A stretch of DNA of 64,000 nt, taken from NCBI RefSeq assembly GCF_000213555.1, contig NZ_GL891988.1:116983-180982 (forward strand), in the 5' to 3' direction. The number at the start of each line of letters is the position of its first letter. The stretch's first letter is position 1. The notes beneath the pieces are model-generated. The model saw only the letters and a list, made by a program, of their open reading frames with translations, had not been told where the DNA came from and made no database searches. Source of the stretch: Dysgonomonas gadei ATCC BAA-286. Lineage in GTDB: Bacteria; Bacteroidota; Bacteroidia; Bacteroidales; Dysgonomonadaceae. Position numbers and translations under genes: made by a program. Shown here piece after piece: positions 55,373 through 63,477 of this stretch.

Positions 55373-57868
55373 ATGAAATTATCAAGATTACTTTCGAGTG
55401 CCGTTCTATGCCTGCTGACGTTATCGCTAGCTGGTCAGGTAAGTTTCGGTGAACCGGAGAAGATTAACTCCAACTGGAAATTTACTTTAAATGATGTCAA
55501 AGACGGCCAGACTCCGTCGTTGGATGACAAAAGATGGAAAACTGTCGACTTACCCCATGACTGGAGTGTGAAAGGTCAGCTCAGTCCTACACTTGCCAGT
55601 GCCACGGGTTACTTGCCCGGAGGTATAGGCTGGTATCGCAAGACAATCAACGTACCCCAATCGAAACAAGGGGAAAAAGTATACTTGTACTTCGAAGGAG
55701 TGTACAATCGCAGCGAAGTGTTCATCAATGGACAGTCGTTAGGCAAACGTCCGAATGGTTATGTCTCTTTTATGTACGATGCCACTCCCTACATTAAATA
55801 TGGGGAAGATAATGTAATAGCTGTTCGTGCAGATCATAGCCAGTCGGCAGACTCACGCTGGTACACCGGTTCGGGTATCTATCGTAATGTATGGATGGTA
55901 TATGCCAATCCTCTGCATATTGCACAATGGGGTGTATTTGCATATCCTAAATCAGTGACTAAGAAACAAGCCGTTGTATCTGTGTCTGTGGAAATGGATA
56001 ATTCTACAGTGAAAGATGCGAATCTGACTATTACAAACGAGTTGTTGTCGGCAGACGGTAAGGTTGTTGCAAAAGATTCAAAGAAGCTGCAAATGACAGC
56101 CGGAAATAATGAGGTGTCGGCAGACCTGAAAGTAAACAATCCTCAGTTATGGGACTTGAATAACCCGAATCTATACCAATTAAAGACGACGGTACTCAAA
56201 GATGGTAAAGTTATAGACCAAACCACTACTACTACAGGTATTCGCAACTATACATTCGATCCGAATAAAGGATTTGCCCTGAATGGAGACTGGATGAAGG
56301 TAAAAGGCGTATGTATCCACCACGATGCGGGCGTATTAGGGTCGGCTGTGCCAAAAGATGTGTGGAAACGCAGATTGCTTACACTGAAAGAGATAGGGGT
56401 GAATGCTATCCGTACCAGCCACAATCCTCAGGCACCGGATCTATATAGCTTGTGCGATGAACTAGGACTATTGGTACTCAATGAAGCCTATGACGAATGG
56501 GAATTTCCTAAACGCAAATGGCTCGAAGGCTGGAATGTGGGAACTCCCGGATTTCAAGGTAATTTCGATTATTTTGGAGAATGGGGAGAAAAAGACTTAG
56601 CAGACATTGTACGTCGCGACCGTAATCATATATCCGTATTTGCATGGAGTATCGGCAATGAAGTAGATTATCCGAACGATCCTTATTCTCATCCGGTATT
56701 GGATGGTGGAGCAGCAACAGGCTTTACTCAGGCAATGTTTGGAGGATATAAGAAAGATGCGCCTGATGCCATGCGCCTGGGTGATATAGCCAAACGACTG
56801 GTGGCAGTAGTTAAGAAATATGATACATCACGTCCTACAACAGCCGGATTGGCCGGAGTAGCCATGTCTAATCAGACTGCATATCCCGGAGCATTGGATA
56901 TCGCAGGATACAACTATACTGAAGGGATGTATGCAAAAGATCACCAGGCATATCCTGAGAGGGTAATCTACGGCAGTGAAAACCGGCATGAACTAAGTGC
57001 TTGGAAAGCAGCAAGGGATAATGAATATATCTTCGGACAATTCTTGTGGACGGGTATAGATTATCTGGGAGAATCGGGACGCTGGCCGTCGAGAGGCTTT
57101 TATTCGGGACTGCTTGATTTCGGAGGCTTTATTAAACCAAGAGGCTATTTCCGTCAATCGCTTTGGTCGGATAAACCGATGGCTTATCTGGGAACTTATC
57201 CTACACCGGGCAAAGGTAGCAAAAGCCAGATGAAAGATGTATGGTCTCAGCTGGATGCTGAAAATGACGGTAACTACGAAGAGAAAACCCCATCGATGGA
57301 TGCATGGCCTATCTGGAACTATCAGGAAGGACAATCTATCCGTGTAGTAAGCTATACCAATGCGGCGAAAGCCAGACTGGAACTGAATGGAAAAGAAGTA
57401 GGCCAGACAAAAGATTATGACGATAATACAGGTATTATCTATTGGGATATTCCTTATCAGGCAGGTAAACTGGAGGTTATAGGAATGGATAAAAATGGTA
57501 ATGAAACAGCACGTTATGCCATACAATCTTCCGGACAGCCGTATGCACTGACTATCGTACAATCGGAGAAAGAAATCTGTAAAGACAAAGGCCTTGCTCA
57601 GATCGTTGTACAGGTAGTGGACGAGAATGGTGTGCCTGTGATGTTGTCTGATAATGAAGTTACCTGCCGTATAATCGGCCCTGCGAAACTGCTCGGACTG
57701 GAAGCCAGCAATAACGAAGATATGAGTGATTATACGGATAACAGACACCGTGTCTTCCATGGTCATATACTCGCTTATATACAGACAACAGGCGAGCAGG
57801 GAGAAATTAAAGTCCAGTTCACCTCGCCTTGGCTGAAGTCAGTGGAAGAGACAATCCGGGTTAAATAA
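55373..57868 (+). CDS. GH2 family beta-galactosidase-like enzyme, exported
   Basis: An 831-residue exported enzyme (signal peptide about 1-21). The N-terminal jelly roll shows PHDWSVKGQL, GGIGWYRKTI and RSEVFINGQSLGKRPNGY, the barrel has RTSHNPQAPDLYSLCDELG, acid/base Glu430 (SIGNEV) and nucleophile Glu536 (YGSEN), followed by FLWTGIDYLGE and C-terminal immunoglobulin-like domains (DUF4982-like, SYTNAAKARLELNGKEVG). This is the common Bacteroidales beta-galactosidase branch of GH2. It lies downstream of the HTCS gene with its own promoter and terminator, and would release terminal sugars from oligosaccharides imported by the SusCD pair. Galactose as substrate is likely, not proven. Confidence 0.88.
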   Translation: MKLSRLLSSAVLCLLTLSLAGQVSFGEPEKINSNWKFTLNDVKDGQTPSLDDKRWKTVDLPHDWSVKGQLSPTLASATGYLPGGIGWYRKTINVPQSKQGEKVYLYFEGVYNRSEVFINGQSLGKRPNGYVSFMYDATPYIKYGEDNVIAVRADHSQSADSRWYTGSGIYRNVWMVYANPLHIAQWGVFAYPKSVTKKQAVVSVSVEMDNSTVKDANLTITNELLSADGKVVAKDSKKLQMTAGNNEVSADLKVNNPQLWDLNNPNLYQLKTTVLKDGKVIDQTTTTTGIRNYTFDPNKGFALNGDWMKVKGVCIHHDAGVLGSAVPKDVWKRRLLTLKEIGVNAIRTSHNPQAPDLYSLCDELGLLVLNEAYDEWEFPKRKWLEGWNVGTPGFQGNFDYFGEWGEKDLADIVRRDRNHISVFAWSIGNEVDYPNDPYSHPVLDGGAATGFTQAMFGGYKKDAPDAMRLGDIAKRLVAVVKKYDTSRPTTAGLAGVAMSNQTAYPGALDIAGYNYTEGMYAKDHQAYPERVIYGSENRHELSAWKAARDNEYIFGQFLWTGIDYLGESGRWPSRGFYSGLLDFGGFIKPRGYFRQSLWSDKPMAYLGTYPTPGKGSKSQMKDVWSQLDAENDGNYEEKTPSMDAWPIWNYQEGQSIRVVSYTNAAKARLELNGKEVGQTKDYDDNTGIIYWDIPYQAGKLEVIGMDKNGNETARYAIQSSGQPYALTIVQSEKEICKDKGLAQIVVQVVDENGVPVMLSDNEVTCRIIGPAKLLGLEASNNEDMSDYTDNRHRVFHGHILAYIQTTGEQGEIKVQFTSPWLKSVEETIRVK

Positions 57869-57895
57869 GACAATATATAATCAATCTGTTTATAG

Positions 57896-57935
57896 TAAAA
57901 ACGGCGTCGGTAATTCAATTACCGACGCCGTTTTC
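57896..57935. terminator. Bidirectional terminator between GH2 and FKBP genes
   Basis: Perfect 17-pair stem: AAAACGGCGTCGGTAAT (57898-57914) and ATTACCGACGCCGTTTT (57918-57934) with a three-base loop. T run on the plus side and the mirrored A run make it usable by both convergent genes. Confidence 0.92.
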
Positions 57936-57957
57936 TATAGTACTTCTTATTACTGGC

Positions 57958-58980
57958 TTATTTAGGAATATCGATCAATTCCACTTCGAAGATAAGGTTG
58001 GAGAAAGGCTTTATAGAACCTTGTTCTCTCGCTCCATAAGCTAAATCGTAAGGGATATACAACATCCATTTTGAGCCTACAGGCATCAACATCAAAGCTT
58101 CTGTCCATCCCTTAATTACTTGTCCTACGCCAAATGTAGCAGGCTCTCCTCTTTCAATACTGCTGTCGAATACAGTTCCGTCGAGCAATGTACCTTTATA
58201 GTGAACTGTCACGCGATCTGCTGCTGTTGGTTTAGCTCCTGTTCCTTCAGTTATTATCTTATACTGTAAGCCGCTAGGCAATGTCACCACTCCGCTCGCA
58301 GTCTTATTTTCTGCCATAAATTTATCACCTTCGGCAATCTGGCTGGCATATTCGGATTTCATTTCCTCCGCTTTCTTTGCTTCGTTTACCTCCTGTGCTT
58401 TTTGAGCGGCATCCTGTATAATACCTTCTGATCCTTCTATGAGTAGTTTTTCATCTTTCAGGCTATTGGAGAAAGCAGAAACAAAGGCATCAATATTCAG
58501 TTTACCAGGTCCGCCTAATATTTCTTTCGAGAAATTATCGGTCATAGTCGAAAGCCGACTGCCGATAGCCACCCCTGAATTGAATGCCGATTTACTTTTA
58601 TCTTGTTTTATCGTTTGCGCAAAACCGACCAAAAACTCTTCTAAATTGGCTGCATTGGCTTTCGTCAGGGAATCTAACTTGGAGGCCATTTCCACCTTCA
58701 GGTTGCTTTGTTTTGAGGCATCAGCCTCTTTTTCTATTTTGGATGTATAGTCGGCTCTCACCGCAGCGGTATCTGCTATAACTCCCATTTGTGACAGATA
58801 AGGTTTCAACCCGCTTTGTACCATGTTTACACCGAGGGCATAAGATATGGTATCAGCCTGAGTGCTGAGAACAGGCTCTACCGCCACGATTTTCTTAGGG
58901 GTTGTTTTTTTCTGCGCAAGCAGACCTTCCGGACTTAATACTGCGCATGCAACCAAAGAGAATAGTAATAATTTCTTCAT
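57958..58980 (-). CDS. FKBP-type peptidyl-prolyl cis-trans isomerase, exported
   Basis: A 340-residue periplasmic or surface foldase. It has a signal peptide (cleavage near GLLAQ), an N-terminal FKBP_N dimerisation domain (about 35-210, helical, with SYALGVNM and FVSAFSNSLKD), and a C-terminal FKBP domain (about 235-338) with VTVHYKGTLLDGTVFDSSIERGEPATF-like blocks (here starting ADRVTVHYKG), VIKGWTEAL, and IPYDLAYG, the active-site residues. The frame opens at 59088 but the ATG at 58980 begins the signal peptide. A minus-strand TACTTTTG lies at 59056-59049. Monocistronic. Confidence 0.92.
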   Translation of the reverse strand: MKKLLLFSLVACAVLSPEGLLAQKKTTPKKIVAVEPVLSTQADTISYALGVNMVQSGLKPYLSQMGVIADTAAVRADYTSKIEKEADASKQSNLKVEMASKLDSLTKANAANLEEFLVGFAQTIKQDKSKSAFNSGVAIGSRLSTMTDNFSKEILGGPGKLNIDAFVSAFSNSLKDEKLLIEGSEGIIQDAAQKAQEVNEAKKAEEMKSEYASQIAEGDKFMAENKTASGVVTLPSGLQYKIITEGTGAKPTAADRVTVHYKGTLLDGTVFDSSIERGEPATFGVGQVIKGWTEALMLMPVGSKWMLYIPYDLAYGAREQGSIKPFSNLIFEVELIDIPK

Positions 58981-59048
58981 ATGACTAATTTTATTTGTTG
59001 ATGTTCTATGTTTATAGTTTCTGAGAATGTGTATATTATATCGAGATG

Positions 59049-59056
59049 CAAAAGTA
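59049..59056 (-). promoter_or_regulatory. -7 box for the FKBP gene
   Basis: Minus-strand TACTTTTG, full match to TAnnTTTG, 69 bases before the ATG; no -33 seen. Confidence 0.45.
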
Positions 59057-59131
59057 GTATTTTTTATCCGTCTATATCGTAACTTCAATAAACTTATTGT
59101 GAAATCTTGTAAAAACTTGAAAACTAATCAC

Positions 59132-59139
59132 TACCTTTG
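59132..59139 (+). promoter_or_regulatory. -7 box of the DEAD-box helicase promoter
   Basis: TACCTTTG matches TAnnTTTG; a TTG at 59107-59109 gives a spacer of 22. It implies a leader of about 95 bases before the ATG at 59240. Confidence 0.6.
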
Positions 59140-59160
59140 CGCGTCCTTAACGGCTGACTC

Positions 59161-59228
59161 TCTTATGTCGAATATTCTTTGGGGTGGGAGTAGGCCTGTT
59201 GAAGGGTTAATTACCACATAAGAATATT
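59161..59228 (+). promoter_or_regulatory. Leader of the helicase mRNA with two mutually exclusive pairings
   Basis: TCTTATGT (59161-59168) can pair with ACATAAGA (59216-59223), while AATATTCTT (59171-59179) can pair with AAGAATATT (59220-59228). The right arms share AAGA and the stems cross, so they exclude each other or form a pseudoknot. The right arms end 11 bases before the ATG, where ribosome access would be affected. Regulatory role is inference. Confidence 0.4.
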
Positions 59229-59239
59229 TATAATTTTTA

Positions 59240-61075
59240 ATGAAAACATTTGAAGAATTAGGGGTTGCAGCGAATATCCGCAAAGCGATCGAAGAAATGG
59301 GTTACGAGAATCCCATGCCCGTGCAAGAAGAAGTGATTCCATACCTGCTGGGCGAAACAAGCGACATAATTGCATTGGCGCAAACAGGAACCGGCAAAAC
59401 AGCGGCTTTTGGGTTACCTGTCCTACAAAAAATCGAAGTAAAAGAAAACGTACCTCAGGCATTGATACTGTGTCCTACCCGTGAGTTGTGTTTACAGATA
59501 GCAGGTGATCTGGCAGATTATTCAAAGTATATTGATAATCTGAGAGTACTTCCTGTATATGGAGGGTCAAGCATCGAGAGCCAGATTAAATCTCTGAAAA
59601 GGGGAGTACAAATTATCGTTGCTACTCCGGGGCGTCTGATAGATCTTATCAACCGTAAAACGGTAGATTTGAAGAACATAAAATATGTTGTGCTCGATGA
59701 GGCAGATGAAATGCTGAATATGGGCTTTACGGAAAGTATCGATGAGATACTATCTAAAGTGCCTGACGAAAGAGTAATGCTCCTTTTCTCGGCAACAATG
59801 CCAAAGGAGATTGCTAAGATTACCAAAAAATACATGCAAAGCCCTAAAGAGATTACGATTGGCCGTAAGAATGAAGGCTCGAACAACGTAAAGCATGTAT
59901 ATTATATGGTACATGCAAAGGATAAATATCTGGCGCTAAAACGTATAGCCGACTATTATCCGAATATATACGGTATCATTTTCTGCCGTACCCGCCGCGA
60001 AACACAGGAGATTGCCGACAAACTGATACAGGACGGATACAATGCCGACTCCCTGCATGGTGATCTATCTCAGGCACAGCGCGACTATGTGATGCAGAAA
60101 TTCCGCATTCATAATATTCAGTTACTGGTTGCGACCGATGTAGCTGCCCGCGGACTGGACGTTGACAGTCTTACGCATGTTATCAATTACGGATTGCCTG
60201 ACGATATAGAATCATATACCCACCGTAGCGGACGTACTGGCCGTGCTGGTAAAACAGGGACATCAATCTCTATTGTCCATGTAAAGGAGAAGGGTAAAAT
60301 CCGGGAAATTGAGAAAATCATCAATAAGAAATTCGAGCAGGGAGTAATTCCTTCGGGAGAAGCCATTTGCGAAAAGCAATTGTTCAGTCTTGTTGACAGA
60401 ATAGAGAAAGTAAAGGTGAACGAAGATGAAATATCGAACCTTCTCCCATCTGTGTACAGGAAACTCGACTGGCTGGAAAAAGAAGATATTATAAAACGTG
60501 TTGTGGCTCTTGAATTTAACCGCTTGATCGACTATTATCGCGATGCGGATGAGATAGAGACTCCTTCCGACCGCTTCTCCAAAGGAGACGACAAGTCATA
60601 TCCTCGGCGTAAAGACCGTGAACGTTCTGATCGTTCTTCGGGAGGTAGCCGCGGTGCGGAAAAGGGATACTCTCGTCTTTTCATTAATATCGGTCGTACA
60701 GACAGTGTAAATCCGGCAACACTTATGGGATTGGTAAACGATTTCGTTCCTGAGAAGGTGAATATCGGACGTATCGACATCATGCAAAATTTCTCCTTCT
60801 TTGAGGTACCGGAAAAGGATGCTCAGAAAGTGATAAGCGCAATGAGCCGTCAGGAACAAAACGGTCGTCGCATATCTGTAGAAGTTGCCCAAGGTGGCGG
60901 AGGTGGAGACCGGGGGAATTCCGGGGCTTCCCGTTTCGAAAGAGGTGGCGGCTATCGAGGAAACAGCGGTTCTTCACGTCCTGATAAGGGATCGAAAAGA
61001 AACTCGGATTTCAAATCTTCAAAACCGTCGGACAAAGGACATCGAAAAGGTGGACGCAAACCGAAGTTTTCCTGA
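59240..61075 (+). CDS. deaD: DEAD-box ATP-dependent RNA helicase (DeaD/CsdA-like)
   Basis: A 611-residue RNA helicase. RecA-like domain 1: Q motif (FEELGVAANIRKAI..PMPVQ), Walker A AQTGTGKT near residue 48, PTRELC, DEAD near 153 and SAT; domain 2: VATDVAARGLDV and HRSGRTGRAG. A DbpA-type RNA-binding domain follows (about 470-550: SRLFINIGRTDSVNPATLMG..), then a Gly/Arg/Ser-rich tail with RGG-like repeats and a basic end. This is the layout of DeaD/CsdA, which unwinds structured RNA in ribosome assembly and in the cold. The leader carries alternative pairings that could make expression temperature- or self-regulated. Confidence 0.94.
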   Translation: MKTFEELGVAANIRKAIEEMGYENPMPVQEEVIPYLLGETSDIIALAQTGTGKTAAFGLPVLQKIEVKENVPQALILCPTRELCLQIAGDLADYSKYIDNLRVLPVYGGSSIESQIKSLKRGVQIIVATPGRLIDLINRKTVDLKNIKYVVLDEADEMLNMGFTESIDEILSKVPDERVMLLFSATMPKEIAKITKKYMQSPKEITIGRKNEGSNNVKHVYYMVHAKDKYLALKRIADYYPNIYGIIFCRTRRETQEIADKLIQDGYNADSLHGDLSQAQRDYVMQKFRIHNIQLLVATDVAARGLDVDSLTHVINYGLPDDIESYTHRSGRTGRAGKTGTSISIVHVKEKGKIREIEKIINKKFEQGVIPSGEAICEKQLFSLVDRIEKVKVNEDEISNLLPSVYRKLDWLEKEDIIKRVVALEFNRLIDYYRDADEIETPSDRFSKGDDKSYPRRKDRERSDRSSGGSRGAEKGYSRLFINIGRTDSVNPATLMGLVNDFVPEKVNIGRIDIMQNFSFFEVPEKDAQKVISAMSRQEQNGRRISVEVAQGGGGGDRGNSGASRFERGGGYRGNSGSSRPDKGSKRNSDFKSSKPSDKGHRKGGRKPKFS

Positions 61076-61102
61076 TAGAAAACTAAGTTAACATTAATAT
61101 AT

Positions 61103-61148
61103 ACGTCAGTTGCCTTATCTATACAGGATAAGTGACTGACGTTTCTTT
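61103..61148 (+). terminator. Terminator of the helicase gene
   Basis: ACGTCAGT (61103-61110) pairs with ACTGACGT (61135-61142), with an inner stem CTTATC/GATAAG, followed by TTTCTTTAT. It lies between convergent genes. Confidence 0.75.
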
Positions 61149-61265
61149 ATATAGCGATTTCTTATTTGATAGTCTTATCCCTTAATACTGTCTGTAATAG
61201 AAACTCGACCATTCTTTTCTTATATCGAAGCATTGATTCCATATAAAAATAGATAAGCACTGATG

Positions 61266-62609
61266 CTAGAATAAGAGTGAGACTGTAGTCCCTGTATCGA
61301 TCTCTGATTCTATCTTATATTCAATCCCGTTTTTGTCTAGTATGCGTAAGGCTATCGACAGTCCGATACCGCTACCTTGCACCTCGTTCGTATTATCAGC
61401 CCGATAAAAAGGTCTGCTGATATCTGCCAGTTGGTCCGATGGAATACCAATACCCTTGTCGGCAATGGACAAGCACAGTCTATCAGATTTCTTGTACATA
61501 TGTATGGTGACATTTTCTTTAGAAGAATACTTCACCGCGTTCTCCACCAGATTGAATAAAGCAATCAGTAATTGGGTCCTATCCTTATCAATAGACATCA
61601 ATTGCTCATCTTCCGGCTGTATATCCATATTGACCAGAATCTTAGAACTGGGATACAGGCTTTTCATCTTGCTTATAATCTCCCAGATCAATTCGTCTAT
61701 TCGCATATAAGATGCTTCCTTTTCATCTTTCTTCAGATCGGAAATAATAATGAGAGTGTCCAGTATCTCTTCCATCTGTACTATCTGCTCGATAAGCTTT
61801 CCCGACAGTTGCCGGTATTCTTCCGGGCTACGGTCTTTTATCGAGAATAAGTCTATATTTCCCATCATAGATGCCAAAGGAGTCCTAAATTCATGGGAGA
61901 CATATCTTACAAAATTCTTTTGGATGACTACTGTTTCCGATATCTTTGCCAGTAAATCGTTGAATGTTTCTATCAAATTCTGCAACTCATCTTTCGTGTC
62001 AGGCGACTGTATACGGACATTCAGATTATTAGTCGATATATTCTTTACCTGACCTATCACATCGCTAAACGGACGATATGCGATGCGGGATACCCAACGA
62101 CTGAGAAGGACAATCGCTAAAAGTCCGATAATAAACGACGGAATCAATATCCACAACAATAAATTGACCTGTTCAGTCAGTCCGTTTTCAGGAACTTTGG
62201 CGATAACGACAAAGTCTCCCTGATTATCTTCATAGAATATGCCATAGCAAAGATATTCGTCTATAGTGAAAGACAAATGCCTGTTGAGCCGTATCTTATC
62301 CAGAATAGAAACAGGGATATCGGATACACCGACGCCATATGCTATATTATTGTGCATGTCATATACCTGATAATATGAGTCGGTTACCATTTCTTCAAAC
62401 TGTGCCTTAATCTTTGCAAACTCTCTGTCGTTTAATTCGTCCTCCTCAAGGTAGAACAAAGCCGATATATGAGCCGTTTTTTCAAGATTACTATAAATGG
62501 ACTTTTTTGTGTTGTTGTAGAACAAACCGTATATAAGCAGGGATATAATAGCGAAGATTATACCAAAGATAAGCGAACAATACAGGCTCAGGCGATTTTT
62601 TACTTTCAT
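61266..62609 (-). CDS. Sensor histidine kinase of a two-component system
   Basis: A 447-residue membrane kinase: TM1 at 10-30, a periplasmic sensor of about 115 residues, TM2 at 148-170, HAMP (about 172-225), HisKA with His239 (YVSHEFRTPLASMMGN), and HATPase with N box (LVENAVKYS), G1 (DKGIGIP) and G2 (GSGIGLSIA). The sensor domain has no family I recognise. The gene starts 9 bases after the regulator stop, so the pair is co-expressed. Stimulus unknown. Confidence 0.93.
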   Translation of the reverse strand: MKVKNRLSLYCSLIFGIIFAIISLLIYGLFYNNTKKSIYSNLEKTAHISALFYLEEDELNDREFAKIKAQFEEMVTDSYYQVYDMHNNIAYGVGVSDIPVSILDKIRLNRHLSFTIDEYLCYGIFYEDNQGDFVVIAKVPENGLTEQVNLLLWILIPSFIIGLLAIVLLSRWVSRIAYRPFSDVIGQVKNISTNNLNVRIQSPDTKDELQNLIETFNDLLAKISETVVIQKNFVRYVSHEFRTPLASMMGNIDLFSIKDRSPEEYRQLSGKLIEQIVQMEEILDTLIIISDLKKDEKEASYMRIDELIWEIISKMKSLYPSSKILVNMDIQPEDEQLMSIDKDRTQLLIALFNLVENAVKYSSKENVTIHMYKKSDRLCLSIADKGIGIPSDQLADISRPFYRADNTNEVQGSGIGLSIALRILDKNGIEYKIESEIDTGTTVSLLF

Positions 62610-62618
62610 GTGATACCT

Positions 62619-63302
62619 CTAATCATAAGTTTCTATCATATACCCCCGTCCCTTTACTGTTTTGATAAGCTTTACATGTCCATCCGTGTCTATCTTATTC
62701 CGCAGGTACGAAATGTATACATCCACCACATTCGTATTCGTATCGTAGTTTACACCCCATACGGTATCCAGCAATTGGGCGCGGGATAATACTTTATCCT
62801 TATTTTCCATCAGTAATTTCAATAATTTGAATTCCTGCATTGTAAGTTTAATCTCTTCACCTCCTCTTTCTACCCGGTGCCTGTCTTTAAATAGCTTAAG
62901 ATCGTCACATTCCAGTACATCGGATGCAACATCATACTTTAATCCTGCCCTACGGGTCAATGCATTGATATGAGCTATCAGTTCCCTGAGGAGAAACGGT
63001 TTGGTCAGGTAATCATCTGCTCCACAGTCTAGCGCCCTGATTTTGTCCTCTGCGTCACCTAAGGCACTGATGACAAGTATGGGGGTGTTGATCTTTTTAT
63101 AACGCGTATATTGTAATAATTCGATACCATCTATATCCGGTAACATAATGTCCAACAAGATCAGGCTCCACTCTTTCTCGCTGATCAGGCTGCGTGCATC
63201 TACTCCGTTTTCGGCTAGAACAACAGAATATCCGGTTTCTTCCAGACCTTTCACCACAAATTCACTGATACGGTGATTGTCCTCTATTAATAAAATCTCC
63301 AT
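62619..63302 (-). CDS. OmpR-family response regulator
   Basis: A 227-residue regulator: receiver domain with acidic pocket Glu7-Asp8, phospho-Asp51 (LILLDIMLPDIDG), the conserved Ser/Thr position in VISALG and Lys in YLTKPF; then a winged-helix DNA-binding domain (about 130-225: LTMQEFKLLKLLMENKDKVLSRAQLL..VVDVYISYLRNKID..KTVKGRGYMI). First gene of the two-gene system. No target genes are adjacent, so its regulon is unknown. Its promoter region lies close to an insertion sequence. Confidence 0.95.
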   Translation of the reverse strand: MEILLIEDNHRISEFVVKGLEETGYSVVLAENGVDARSLISEKEWSLILLDIMLPDIDGIELLQYTRYKKINTPILVISALGDAEDKIRALDCGADDYLTKPFLLRELIAHINALTRRAGLKYDVASDVLECDDLKLFKDRHRVERGGEEIKLTMQEFKLLKLLMENKDKVLSRAQLLDTVWGVNYDTNTNVVDVYISYLRNKIDTDGHVKLIKTVKGRGYMIETYD

Positions 63303-63432
63303 AACACATAGTTTTAGAATTATAAAAGTAACGATTTTCAGTTAATGCAAATCTTATATTGAATTAAAACGTTCAATTGTTCTTCTGTGCAGTCAATTAG
63401 TTATGCTTATTGTTCAATAGTAAAAAAGGAGG

Positions 63433-63440
63433 CAAAGGTA
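63433..63440 (-). promoter_or_regulatory. Possible -7 box for the two-component operon
   Basis: Minus-strand TACCTTTG 131 bases before the regulator ATG. No -33 TTTG at the expected place (63459-63464); the boundary of the insertion sequence is about 40 bases upstream. Confidence 0.45.
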
Positions 63441-63477
63441 ACACTGAAAATAATTAATAATTAAGAATGAAAAATCA

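Noticed and set aside
55161..55376. 71-codon plus-strand ORF before the GH2 beta-galactosidase
   Set aside because: It overlaps the end of island 3 and the GH2 promoter and has no recognisable domain; low-complexity hydrophobic peptide from AT-rich DNA.
56993..57766. 257-codon minus-strand ORF inside the GH2 beta-galactosidase gene
   Set aside because: Antisense shadow of a conserved enzyme; no family features of its own.
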